DNA from: Actinomycetes bacterium
Lineage (GTDB): Bacteria > Actinomycetota > Acidimicrobiia > Acidimicrobiales > Acidimicrobiaceae
DNA: 64,000 nt
Direction: 5' to 3'
Assembly (NCBI GenBank): GCA_021819205.1
Contig: JAKARV010000003.1
Coordinates: 1-64,000, forward strand
The position numbers and the translations under genes are program-made. A model generated the notes under the pieces. The model searched no databases and was not told the origin of the DNA. It was given only the letters and a program-made list of their open reading frames with translations. This document shows positions 36,972 to 45,309 of this stretch, in pieces; the stretch's first letter is position 1, and every line of letters begins with the position of its first letter.

Positions 36972-38038
36972 CCGGCAAGCCCCTTCCAGAGATCGAGGTA
37001 GCTCTGGGCGGTCCTCTCCCAGGTAAGCTCCCCCACCGCCAGCAACCCCTGGGTAACCAGCTCCGATCGAAGACGTTCGTCCTCTCCCACCTTCAGCATG
37101 GCTTCGGCGATCTCCTCCTGCTCGACCGGGTCTACGGCGAAACCGCCGTAACGGGCTGCGGGCACGGTCCGAGAGACGACCAGCGGAACTGCTGCCCGAA
37201 GCGCCTCGACTGCGGGAAGGCCGAACCCCTCGCGTAGCGGTGTGTACACCAGTGCTCCCGCGCCCACCAGCAAGCCCGCAAGTACCCTAGCCGACACAAA
37301 GCCGGTCGCAACCGCGCCCAAAGGGAGCGGAAGCTGCGCACCCCATCCGGCAGGGCCGGCAACGACGAGCGGCAACGGATCGAACGCTTGAGCCCGGTAG
37401 CTTCCGTAGGCAGCAAAAACTCGCTGCAGGTTTTTCCGCGGCTCCTTGGTGCCAACCGAGAGCAGGTACGCACCACCCACGCCAAGCTTGGAGAGCAAGG
37501 CCTTGGCCCCCTCGCGATCGGCTGGGGGAAGGTGGTCGGCCCCGGGGGGAATCACTCGAATCCGGGATCGGTCGACACCGGCGGCTTCGATCTCGCCAGC
37601 GACTTCAGACGAGACCGCCACCAAAAGATCACAATCGCGCCAGGTGCGAAACCTTCGCTCGTGCCAGCGCCGACCCCGGACGGTGAACACTCCAGGATCA
37701 GATCGGAAAAGCAGGTCGTGAATGGTTATCGAGGAAGGAATCGCTCGCGGTGGGCTTGGCCCGCCAAAAGAGAACGCGTGGTAGAAGTCGATCCCGGCGG
37801 CCTTTGCCGGCAAACCTGCGTCCCATAACAGCTGTGCCCATGGTTGCCGTACCGGCAGCTCGAAACGGCTCCCGAGCCATCCCGGAAACGGAAGGTCCCG
37901 CTCGGGCTTCGAGTGGAGCAGCGAGAGACAGGCGTCGTTGCCGGTGGCAACGATTGCGGCAAGAATCGATGAGACAAAGGTTCCGATCCCACCCGGGACC
38001 GGCCTCACCAGCTGGTCTACCTGGAGAACTCCTCTCAT
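36968..38038 (-). CDS. GT4-family glycosyltransferase
   Basis: Second of three consecutive GT4 enzymes, 356 residues. Donor-domain motifs are SVGTKEPRKNLQRVF and YTPLREGFGLPAVEALRAAVPLVV. The N-terminus (RGVLQVDQLVRPVPGGIGTF) holds the glycine loop. The ATG at 38038 overlaps the upstream stop (ATGA); a TTG two codons earlier is possible. It has diverged well away from its neighbours, so it likely makes a different linkage. Confidence 0.88.
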   Translation of the reverse strand: MRGVLQVDQLVRPVPGGIGTFVSSILAAIVATGNDACLSLLHSKPERDLPFPGWLGSRFELPVRQPWAQLLWDAGLPAKAAGIDFYHAFSFGGPSPPRAIPSSITIHDLLFRSDPGVFTVRGRRWHERRFRTWRDCDLLVAVSSEVAGEIEAAGVDRSRIRVIPPGADHLPPADREGAKALLSKLGVGGAYLLSVGTKEPRKNLQRVFAAYGSYRAQAFDPLPLVVAGPAGWGAQLPLPLGAVATGFVSARVLAGLLVGAGALVYTPLREGFGLPAVEALRAAVPLVVSRTVPAARYGGFAVDPVEQEEIAEAMLKVGEDERLRSELVTQGLLAVGELTWERTAQSYLDLWKGLAG

Positions 38039-39141
38039 CGCCAAAGTGCCGCCCTCGCGTAGACCGCGGCCGTCTGCCGAGCCATCTCGGTCCAGCTGAA
38101 GCCGGCGATCTGCTGAACTCCGCGCGCTACCATGGCAGCCGACTCGGCAGAGTCGCCAAGCACCTTCAGAATCGCCGAAGCCAAGCCGTCAGGATCCCGC
38201 GGCTCAACCAGTGCCGCCGCCTCGCCAGCCACCTCTGGAAGGGCTCCGGCCGTGGTGCAGATCACCGGACACCGGTACGCCATCGCCTCCAGCACGGGGA
38301 GGCCAAACCCCTCGTAATGGCTGGCAAGCACGAACGCTTCGGCGTGCTCTAGGAGCCAGCGCCGTTCCTGCTCCGTGACGTAGCCGGGAAGGATCACCCG
38401 ATCACGGACCGGAGACTTGGACAGCGCCCGGTCGAACTCCTCCATACCCCATCCCCGGCGTCCGGCAATAACCAGCTGCAGATCACCAATCTCGAGGGCC
38501 ACGCGTTCGAAGGCCAAAAGCAGATCAAGAACCCCCTTCCTCGGCTCCAGCGTGGATAGGCTTGCGAGGAAGCGCCCACCCGCCCAGGAAGGCTTAACCG
38601 GCTCTGGCTGCGCGGAAGGGACCGCCGGTCCCTCCAATACCGCGATAACCCGCTCCGGATCGGCTCCGAACAACTCAACGACCTGCGCGCGGACGAAGCT
38701 CGATGGCGTGATCACGTAGGTCCCCGCGTCAAGCGCCCGCCTTATCAAAACTGGGTAATCAAGGACGGCCGGCTCGCAATACTCCGGATACAGGACCGGA
38801 GTGAGGTCGTGGACGGTCACCACGGTTCCCACCCGCTTTGCCGGCGGCACAACGAAGTTCGTCCCGTGGATTACGTCGAAGCCGCCAAAAAAAATGTCCA
38901 GGTACGGGCGGCCGAGATGCGCCCACCCCCACCGAAGCGGCCGAGCGGCAAGCGGCAACTCAAGGGGGGCGACGCCTTGCGGCAGCAGCCCGCGGAGCGC
39001 CTCCCGGCGGCGGAGCGATATCGGAAATGCCGAGACCTCTACGCCGGCCCGAGGTAGCTCCTCCAATAGGTGCTGGGTGTACTCTCCAACCCCGGTGCGC
39101 TGCCCGATCAGCGCAGTCGCCTCGACAGCCACCTTCAACAT
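38035..39141 (-). CDS. GT4-family glycosyltransferase
   Basis: First of the three-gene GT4 run, 368 residues. It has VEATALIGQRTGVGEYTQHL at the N-terminus, STLEPRKGVLDLLLAF and SHYEGFGLPVLEAMAYRCPVI in the donor domain. The start lies 89 bp from the divergent cofD gene, so the GT4 operon promoter must be in that gap. The operon continues through two more GT4 genes, the Rmd-like reductase, the GT2 fusion and the DUF5719-like gene, all tightly packed or overlapping. Confidence 0.88.
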   Translation of the reverse strand: MLKVAVEATALIGQRTGVGEYTQHLLEELPRAGVEVSAFPISLRRREALRGLLPQGVAPLELPLAARPLRWGWAHLGRPYLDIFFGGFDVIHGTNFVVPPAKRVGTVVTVHDLTPVLYPEYCEPAVLDYPVLIRRALDAGTYVITPSSFVRAQVVELFGADPERVIAVLEGPAVPSAQPEPVKPSWAGGRFLASLSTLEPRKGVLDLLLAFERVALEIGDLQLVIAGRRGWGMEEFDRALSKSPVRDRVILPGYVTEQERRWLLEHAEAFVLASHYEGFGLPVLEAMAYRCPVICTTAGALPEVAGEAAALVEPRDPDGLASAILKVLGDSAESAAMVARGVQQIAGFSWTEMARQTAAVYARAALWR

Positions 39142-39230
39142 ACCGGATTCAGCTTAGGGCACCAATTCGCTGGCAGGGACCGATCTCCTCGATCACCACC
39201 ACAGAGCTTCGCGCTAGCTTGTAGTGGGTT

Positions 39231-40211
39231 ATGGATCAAGTACGAAGCGACACCAGCAGCCAAATCTGCGTATTGAGCGGTGGTGTGGGAGCCGCCAAAT
39301 TCCTCTCTGGAATGGTCGAAGCAGGTTATGCGGACAATACCGTGGCTGTAGTCAACACTGGCGACGATACCTCCCTGTACGGATTGCGGATCTGCCCTGA
39401 CCTCGATACCATCGCCTACACCCTCTCCGGCCGCGTCGACCGGGAGACCGGCTGGGGGCTTGCCGGAGAGACCTACCACGCCCGGGAAGAGCTCCGGCGC
39501 CTCGGAGACGACGCTTGGTTCACCCTCGGCGACCGGGACATCGGTACCCACATGTACCGGACGAAACGGCTCGCGGAGGGAGCAACGCTAACGGAAATCA
39601 CCGCGGAGATAACCGCGGGAGTCCCGGTAAAGCTTCTCCCCATGACCAACGACATCGTGGCAACGCGGGTCACCGTCGAGCTTCCCAGGAAGGACCGGCC
39701 TCCAGAGGTGGTGGAGCTCGACTTCCAGGAGTACTTCGTGAAACACCGCCACGCCCCCCGGGTGATGCGCATCGGTTACCACGGCGTCGGCCAAGCCGCG
39801 CCCACGCCCGAAGTCGTCACCGCGTTGACCGATGCCGACCTGATCGTAATCGCCCCTTCGAATCCGCTGCTGTCGATCTGGCCGATCCTTTCCCTCCCCG
39901 GACTCTCGCAGCTGGTCGCTTCCCGCCGCGACCGGGTAGTGGCGATCACCCCGATAATTGCTGGCAAGGCGGTAAAGGGGCCGCTCGACGCGATCCTCGA
40001 CTCCTTGATGCGCCAGAGCGACGTCACTACGATCGCCAACCTCTACGCACCATACGCCAGCACCCTGGTGATCGACACCGCCGACGCCGGCAAGACGGCC
40101 GACGTAGTGGCGGCCGGCATCGCGCCACTGGTCGCAAGGACACTGATGGATGGTGTTGATGCCGCAGCCAACTTGGCCAGAGTGGTCCTCAAGGCGCAGC
40201 AGTGGAGCTGA
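39231..40211 (+). CDS. cofD: 2-phospho-L-lactate transferase (F420 biosynthesis, CofD/FbiA)
   Basis: Transfers the lactyl-type (in actinobacteria, enolpyruvyl) phosphate moiety to Fo, giving F420-0 or its dehydro form. The N-terminal substrate loop VLSGGVGAAKFLSGM, NTGDDTSLYGL and the DRDIGTHMYRT block are typical. Length is 326 residues. cofE follows with a 10-bp overlap. The same pair is Rv3261-Rv3262 in M. tuberculosis, next to the same mannose-1-P guanylyltransferase and wbbL genes as here. Confidence 0.95.
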   Translation: MDQVRSDTSSQICVLSGGVGAAKFLSGMVEAGYADNTVAVVNTGDDTSLYGLRICPDLDTIAYTLSGRVDRETGWGLAGETYHAREELRRLGDDAWFTLGDRDIGTHMYRTKRLAEGATLTEITAEITAGVPVKLLPMTNDIVATRVTVELPRKDRPPEVVELDFQEYFVKHRHAPRVMRIGYHGVGQAAPTPEVVTALTDADLIVIAPSNPLLSIWPILSLPGLSQLVASRRDRVVAITPIIAGKAVKGPLDAILDSLMRQSDVTTIANLYAPYASTLVIDTADAGKTADVVAAGIAPLVARTLMDGVDAAANLARVVLKAQQWS

Positions 40212-40888
40212 TCCCGGTCTCCATCGAAAGCGAGATCGCATGCGGCGCCGACCTTGCCGCGATCGCAGTCAACGCGTGCGACCTTCACGATTTTGACGTC
40301 CTCGTCGTGACCCAAAAGGTGGTATCCAAAGCTGAGGGGCGCGTCGCGGCGCTCGAGGACGGCGATCTTGATGGCTTCGATGCCCTGGTGGCCCAAGAGA
40401 CCCGGAGGGTTCTCCGCAGGCGGGGCCGGCTGGCCATCACCGAGACTCACCACGGCTTCGTCTGTGCCAATGCCGGGATCGACCGCTCCAACACTGCACC
40501 GGGAACGGTTACCCTTCTTCCGTCCGACCCCGATCGCAGCGCACGCAGGATCGCCGCCCGGATACGCCACCTGGCTGGCGTCAAGGTTGCGGTGATCATA
40601 ACCGACACTTTCGGCAGGGCTTGGCGCCGGGGGGTGGCCGACGTTGCCATCGGCGCTGCCGGAATCCGCCCGATCATCGACCTGCGCGGAACCCAGGATC
40701 ACAGCGGGAGAACCCTCGAAGTTACCGAGGTCTGCGTGGCCGACGAGATCGCCGCCGCAGCCGACTTGGTGAAGCCAAAGGCCGCGGGCGTGCCGATGGT
40801 GATCGTTCGTGGACTCCCGGAGACCTTCTTCGGAAACGGCGCGGCGGCCGAAGTAGTCCGCCCGTACCCCGAGGATCTATTCCGCTGA
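40202..40888 (+). CDS. cofE: Coenzyme F420:L-glutamate ligase (CofE / FbiB N-terminal domain)
   Basis: Adds gamma-linked glutamates to F420-0 using GTP. It is 228 residues with VVTQKVVSKAEGR, the ITETHHGFVCANAGID block and IITDTFGRAWRRGVADVA, all typical CofE. Mycobacterial FbiB carries an extra C-terminal nitroreductase domain that reduces dehydro-F420-0; this protein ends after the ligase domain. A stand-alone nitroreductase at 52457-53104 could supply that step, but this is only a suggestion. GTG start, overlapping cofD by 10 bp. Its end overlaps the convergent epimerase gene by 12 bp. Confidence 0.94.
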   Translation: MELIPVSIESEIACGADLAAIAVNACDLHDFDVLVVTQKVVSKAEGRVAALEDGDLDGFDALVAQETRRVLRRRGRLAITETHHGFVCANAGIDRSNTAPGTVTLLPSDPDRSARRIAARIRHLAGVKVAVIITDTFGRAWRRGVADVAIGAAGIRPIIDLRGTQDHSGRTLEVTEVCVADEIAAAADLVKPKAAGVPMVIVRGLPETFFGNGAAAEVVRPYPEDLFR

Positions 40889-41842
40889 GGCTTCTGCCTC
40901 CATCCAGGAGACCACGGAGCGGAGGCCATCTCCAAGCTTGGTGAACGGGTGCCAGCGCAAGTACCATCCAGCCCGCCTGGCGTTCAACACTGAGCGCTTG
41001 ATCTCACCGGTGACGCCCTGCGCGTAAATCGGCAAAGTTCCCTCCCGGCCGGTCACAACGGTGAGCTTGTGGTAGAGGTCGTTGATCGAAATCTCATCGC
41101 CGGTCCCGATGTTTAGCTGGGTTCCGTCTCCCGCATCCATCGCCCGCCAGAAGGCATCGACCACATCGTCGACGTATATGAAGTCCCGGGTCTGGGTACC
41201 ATCACCAAAAATGGTGGTCGGCCTCCCCTCCAGCAACGACCGGGCAAAGACCGACACAACGCCGGCCTCTCCGCGGGCGCCCTGGCGAGGACCGTACACG
41301 TTGGCCAGGATAAGTGCGGTGTACTCGAGATCGTAGTTAGACCGATAAACCTCCAAATACTTGAGAACCGTGTCCTTGGAGATCCCATAGTTCGACTCCG
41401 GCCGGTGCGCTACGTCTTCGACGATCGGCATGCTGTCCTCCGGCACGAATCCGTAGACCCCTGCGCTAGCCGCGAAGATCACCTTCTGCACGCCAAAGCG
41501 CCTGGATGCGTCCAAAATCCGCAACGAACCCAAGATATTCACGTCGGCATCACCCATCGGGTCGACCATCGACATCCGCACATCCGACCGCGCTGCAAGG
41601 TGAAACACGATCTCCGGCTTTCGCCGCTCTACCAGCGTGGCAACACCGGCGTCCTTGACATCAATCTGATGGAAGTGGAGCTTGCCACCGCGCATCGAGC
41701 GGGCAGTCGCCAGATTGGAGAGCGACCCCGAAGAGAGGTCGTCGACCACGTCCACCTCGATGCCGGAAGCGAGCAGCCGCTCTATCAAGTGCGATCCGAT
41801 GAATCCCGCACCCCCGGTTACCATGACCCGCACCGGGGTCAC
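40877..41842 (-). CDS. NAD-dependent sugar epimerase/dehydratase (UDP-glucose 4-epimerase-like)
   Basis: Extended SDR of 321 residues: VTGGAGFIGSHLIERL, AARSDVRMSM, ASAGVYG and the catalytic Y-x3-K in SNYGISKDT, then TRDFIYVDDVVDAF. It belongs to the GalE/WbpP-like branch; the exact substrate is not certain. The GTG start overlaps the upstream guanylyltransferase stop (GTGA), so the two form an operon and probably act on the same sugar-nucleotide pool. Confidence 0.82.
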   Translation of the reverse strand: MTPVRVMVTGGAGFIGSHLIERLLASGIEVDVVDDLSSGSLSNLATARSMRGGKLHFHQIDVKDAGVATLVERRKPEIVFHLAARSDVRMSMVDPMGDADVNILGSLRILDASRRFGVQKVIFAASAGVYGFVPEDSMPIVEDVAHRPESNYGISKDTVLKYLEVYRSNYDLEYTALILANVYGPRQGARGEAGVVSVFARSLLEGRPTTIFGDGTQTRDFIYVDDVVDAFWRAMDAGDGTQLNIGTGDEISINDLYHKLTVVTGREGTLPIYAQGVTGEIKRSVLNARRAGWYLRWHPFTKLGDGLRSVVSWMEAEASAE

Positions 41843-42888
41843 CTGGTCCGTGCCGACCCTACGAAGGCGGCTCCGGGCTCCAACTCGGTGCTCTTGGCTA
41901 CGACCGAAAGTTCGGAAAGGCTTACGTTTGCCGGGACGACGGTGCCGGACCCGACTATCGAGTCGACGATGCTCACCCCAGGACCGATCCTTGCCCCCTC
42001 CAAGACTATGGAGTTCTTGATCACCGAGCCGGGGCCGACCTCGACCCCGTCCTCGATGACCGAAGCATCGAGGACGGCCCGCCTATCAAGTGCCGCCTCC
42101 CTGCCGATGTAGTAACGCGAACCGTCTTCGGAAGCGCCCTTTACTATGGTCCCATCTCGAGGCAGCAACTGCCTCATCCGGCGGCCGAAAAGAATGTCGA
42201 GCGCGGCCCGGCGGTAGGTTCGCGGGGTTCCGGCATCCAGCCAATAGCAGCGGGAAGATTTTGCGTAAAGCTTCCCCTCCTCTACCAGCATCGGAAACAG
42301 CTCGCGCTCGATCGACATCCGCTCGCCGTAGCCGATCCGGTCCAAGATGCCCGGCTCGAGTACGTAGACTCCGGCATTAATGTCGTTGGACGGCGCAAGC
42401 TCGCGCTTTGGCTTCTCGACAAAGCGGAGAGCCCGACCCGAAGCATCGACCTCTACCACCCCGAAGTTGCTCGGATCGTCCACCCGCACCAGACCGATTG
42501 TAGCCTCGGCGCCGTGATCGGCATGGAACGCCACCAACTCGCTAACGTCGAGGTCAGTAAGGATATCTCCGTTGACAACCACGAAGGTTGAGTCGATTCC
42601 GGCAGCTTCGGCCGCAAAGCGGATGGCGCCTGCGGTGTCGAGCGGCTGCTCCTCGACGGCGTATCGCAGCCTCACCCCGCTCGCCACCCCCTCGGGGTAT
42701 GCAGCCAGGAAAGCTTCCGGCCGGTAACCCAAAGAGAGCACCGCCTCGTCGACCCCGTAGGAGTGCAGGGCACCAAGAACCCGCTCAAGCATCGGGAATC
42801 CAACCACCCGGAGCAGCTGCTTCGGCGTATGGAGGGTCAGCGGCCTGAGCCTGGTTCCCTCGCCACCTACTAGAACTACTGCCTTCAT
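41839..42888 (-). CDS. NDP-sugar pyrophosphorylase (mannose-1-phosphate guanylyltransferase type)
   Basis: Nucleotidyltransferase of 349 residues: VLVGGEGTRLRPLT signature, PKQLL, VVNGDILTDLD metal motif, FVEKPKRE, and a left-handed beta-helix C-terminus (about 250-349). It best matches the GDP-mannose pyrophosphorylase group, and its place two genes before wbbL equals that of M. tuberculosis Rv3264c. It would supply GDP-mannose for the Rmd-like and GT4 enzymes. GGAAGGTGAG precedes the ATG. Confidence 0.85.
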   Translation of the reverse strand: MKAVVLVGGEGTRLRPLTLHTPKQLLRVVGFPMLERVLGALHSYGVDEAVLSLGYRPEAFLAAYPEGVASGVRLRYAVEEQPLDTAGAIRFAAEAAGIDSTFVVVNGDILTDLDVSELVAFHADHGAEATIGLVRVDDPSNFGVVEVDASGRALRFVEKPKRELAPSNDINAGVYVLEPGILDRIGYGERMSIERELFPMLVEEGKLYAKSSRCYWLDAGTPRTYRRAALDILFGRRMRQLLPRDGTIVKGASEDGSRYYIGREAALDRRAVLDASVIEDGVEVGPGSVIKNSIVLEGARIGPGVSIVDSIVGSGTVVPANVSLSELSVVAKSTELEPGAAFVGSARTR

Positions 42889-42904
42889 CTCACCTTCCTA
42901 AAGA

Positions 42905-43552
42905 TCATCCGGCGCCTACACTGGCCAGGTTTGCGGCAGTAGGCGGCTGGGGAACGTGTGCGCCTTTAGGAACCACCGCTACGGTTATGACCTGATCGTT
43001 CTTGAGCAAAACCTTGGCAGGGTCAGTGTAGAGGGTAGGCTTGGTCGAGAGCAAGGATGACCAGAGATAAATTCCAAAAGCCGCAGGTGAGCCGTGGCAC
43101 CCGGCGGCGGCGGAGACCGCCGCCTGGCCCGGTAACTTGAACCCGTTTCCGAAGATGCTCAGCCCCTTGTAGCTCCGGATGAAGGCCGCCAGGTTGGCAC
43201 CGCTACCCGCCTCGGAGGCAGTTGCCGGGTGAACCTTCAACACTCCCTTCCCGATCGAAGAGATTCCCGATCCCTTGCCAGAACTCGCCGCCAGCGGCTT
43301 TGCAAACGATCCGCAGCCATCGAAACCGATCGCGGTGTACGACGTCGACCCGACGGCCGGCTGCACCGGCGACGCCGCCGAACCCGCGGGTCGGTCCAGC
43401 TCGTACTTGGAGTAGCCGATGCTCGCAACACCAGCCACCACGATCACTGCCAGCGCGGAGTAGAAACCGACCGGAATCTCCCTCCGAGCCCGGGTCCGGC
43501 TGCCTGCCGCCTGCGCGCGGGCAACCCGCCTTGAACTTTCTCTATTTGCCAT
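42905..43552 (-). CDS. Single-pass membrane protein of unknown function
   Basis: I do not recognise a family. The 215-residue protein has a basic, Arg-rich cytoplasmic tail (1-27), one membrane segment (about 28-46, FYSALAVIVVAGVASIGY), a Ser/Gly/Pro-rich linker and an extracytoplasmic domain with two cysteines (in DGCGS and AGCHG) that could form a disulfide. It lies between the guanylyltransferase and wbbL on the same strand, with 12-16 bp gaps, so it is probably co-transcribed with cell-wall glycan genes. Confidence 0.7.
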   Translation of the reverse strand: MANRESSRRVARAQAAGSRTRARREIPVGFYSALAVIVVAGVASIGYSKYELDRPAGSAASPVQPAVGSTSYTAIGFDGCGSFAKPLAASSGKGSGISSIGKGVLKVHPATASEAGSGANLAAFIRSYKGLSIFGNGFKLPGQAAVSAAAGCHGSPAAFGIYLWSSLLSTKPTLYTDPAKVLLKNDQVITVAVVPKGAHVPQPPTAANLASVGAG

Positions 43553-43564
43553 ATTCGCTCCAGG

Positions 43565-44440
43565 CTACCAATTGCTCTCCCCGCTGCCTCCCCGGCGGGA
43601 AAGGAGTCCGCCGGGAGCGATCGCCCTGGCCGCCGCTACCGCAAACCGGGTAGCTACCCCGGCGGCGACGAGCGCCCCAAGCGGGAGGGACCGGCTATCT
43701 CTTAGACCGTACCGGAGCAAAGACCGGTGGTGGTACAGCAGTGCGCGAAACCGAACCCGGTCCGACGAGAGCTGTCCATAATGGATGATTGCCGCTTCGG
43801 GATCGTAGATCACCCTCCCACCAGCCAGATGGAGTCGGCGACAGAGGTCGACATCCTCCAAGTACATAAAGTAGGCCGGATCAAAGCCGCCAACTCGACG
43901 AAACCAACTCCGGCTGAGCATCATGCAAGAGCCGGAGATCCATGGCACCTCGCTTGCGGCGCGAGGAGCCAACGCCTCCAGGCGGTAACGCCGGGTTCCC
44001 GGATTAGAGGGCCATACCTGGCCGAACACCGCGTGCAGCCCGGCGTCGAAAAGGCTTGGAAAACTCCGGAAAGACGGGTACGGACTCCCGGAGTCGGTAC
44101 GGGTGAGCGGCCCGACCGCCGCCACGTCCGGCGCCGAGGAGAGAGTAGCCTCCAAGGCGGCGATGGCCTCCTTTCCGATGCTGACGTCTGGATTGAGCAG
44201 GAGAATGGAGTCGAACATGCAGAGGGAAACCGCCCAATTGATCGCGGCGCCGTACCCCAAATTCCTCCCTGCGGCAATCCGGATGATCTCTCCCGAAGGA
44301 GTTGCCTCCTCTCGGCGGGCGGCCTCCAGCGCTGCGTTGTCTACCACGACAACCTGGGAAATACCCGCCTCGACCAGCTCGCCAACCAGCCTTTCCAGGG
44401 TTGGCGCCCGGTAGTCTACGACGATCGCTGCTACTCCCAA
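43565..44440 (-). CDS. wbbL: Rhamnosyltransferase WbbL-like (GT2)
   Basis: GT2 enzyme of 291 residues with AAIVVDYRAPTLERLV, AGRNLGYGAAINWAV, the LLNPDVSI metal motif and the YFMYLEDVDLCRRLHLAGG acceptor block typical of WbbL. In mycobacteria WbbL adds L-rhamnose to GlcNAc-PP-decaprenol, making the arabinogalactan linker, and lies beside rmlD as here. The TTG start has GGAG seven bases upstream, inside the end of rfbD. Donor sugar identity depends on what the rfb genes make (see the rfbB entry). Confidence 0.87.
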   Translation of the reverse strand: MGVAAIVVDYRAPTLERLVGELVEAGISQVVVVDNAALEAARREEATPSGEIIRIAAGRNLGYGAAINWAVSLCMFDSILLLNPDVSIGKEAIAALEATLSSAPDVAAVGPLTRTDSGSPYPSFRSFPSLFDAGLHAVFGQVWPSNPGTRRYRLEALAPRAASEVPWISGSCMMLSRSWFRRVGGFDPAYFMYLEDVDLCRRLHLAGGRVIYDPEAAIIHYGQLSSDRVRFRALLYHHRSLLRYGLRDSRSLPLGALVAAGVATRFAVAAARAIAPGGLLSRRGGSGESNW

Positions 44441-45309
44441 GCTTTAGCTCCAAGCGCTTCGGCGGCAACCGCTGCAAGAGCATCATGCCAGTCGCGCATC
44501 GGCATAACCCCACCCGCCGAGATGGCCGTGGCGTCCAGTACCGAGTAGACGGGACGCGGGGCGGGGTAAAGCTCCCTCATCTCCGCGGTGGCCGCAGGCT
44601 GCACCAAACCCGGATCGGCGCCCACACACGATGCCAGGTGTCTAGCCACCTGGAACCAGGAGGCGGCTCCGGCATTGACAACGTGGAACCGGCCGGAGTA
44701 GCTGGAGAGAAGGAGCCGGATCGCCGCCGCAGCCAAGTCATCCGCGCTCGTTGGCGAGCCAAACTGGTCATCGACGAAACGCATCTCCCGACCGGCAAGC
44801 GCCAACCGCCCTATGGTCGCTGCGGTATTGCCCGACGAGGCGCTCATCACCCACGCCGATCGGAGGCAAAGGTCGATCCCATTCCTCAGCTCCATCTCCC
44901 CCGCAAGCTTGCTCGCGCCGTAGACGCCAAGCGGATTGGTCTGATCCCACTCCCGGTATGCCCGCCCCAAAGTGCCGTCGAAGACGTAGTCACTGGAGAA
45001 GTGGCACACCCTGGTACCGGCCCCTTCAGCCGCCTCCACCAGCCAGCGCACCGCCATGGCGTTAGCGGCGTAGGCGCGCTCCGGCTCCGACTCGGCCCGG
45101 TCCACCGCCGTATAGGCCGCACAGTTTACGATCCAATCCGGGCGCAACGCAGCAACTAACGCATGCACTTGGTCCCTCGCGGTCACGTCAAGTGCTCTGG
45201 AGTCAACCGGAAAGACCTCGATCGGGACGCTCAGCCCGCGGAGAAGCCTCACCACCCGGGTTCCAACTTGGCCGCCTGCCCCAGTGACCACTACCCTAAG
45301 GGAGCTCAC
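44431..45309 (-). CDS. rfbD: dTDP-4-dehydrorhamnose reductase
   Basis: SDR of 292 residues from the GTG at 45309, which overlaps the rfbB stop (GTGA) and has GGAGG five bases upstream. Motifs: VTGAGGQVGTRVV, SSDYVFDGTLG, and the catalytic Y-x3-K in YGASKLAGE. It reduces the 4-keto group of dTDP-4-dehydro-L-rhamnose. The 3,5-epimerase RfbC that normally makes its substrate is not encoded in this window. Confidence 0.92.
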   Translation of the reverse strand: MSSLRVVVTGAGGQVGTRVVRLLRGLSVPIEVFPVDSRALDVTARDQVHALVAALRPDWIVNCAAYTAVDRAESEPERAYAANAMAVRWLVEAAEGAGTRVCHFSSDYVFDGTLGRAYREWDQTNPLGVYGASKLAGEMELRNGIDLCLRSAWVMSASSGNTAATIGRLALAGREMRFVDDQFGSPTSADDLAAAAIRLLLSSYSGRFHVVNAGAASWFQVARHLASCVGADPGLVQPAATAEMRELYPAPRPVYSVLDATAISAGGVMPMRDWHDALAAVAAEALGAKAWE

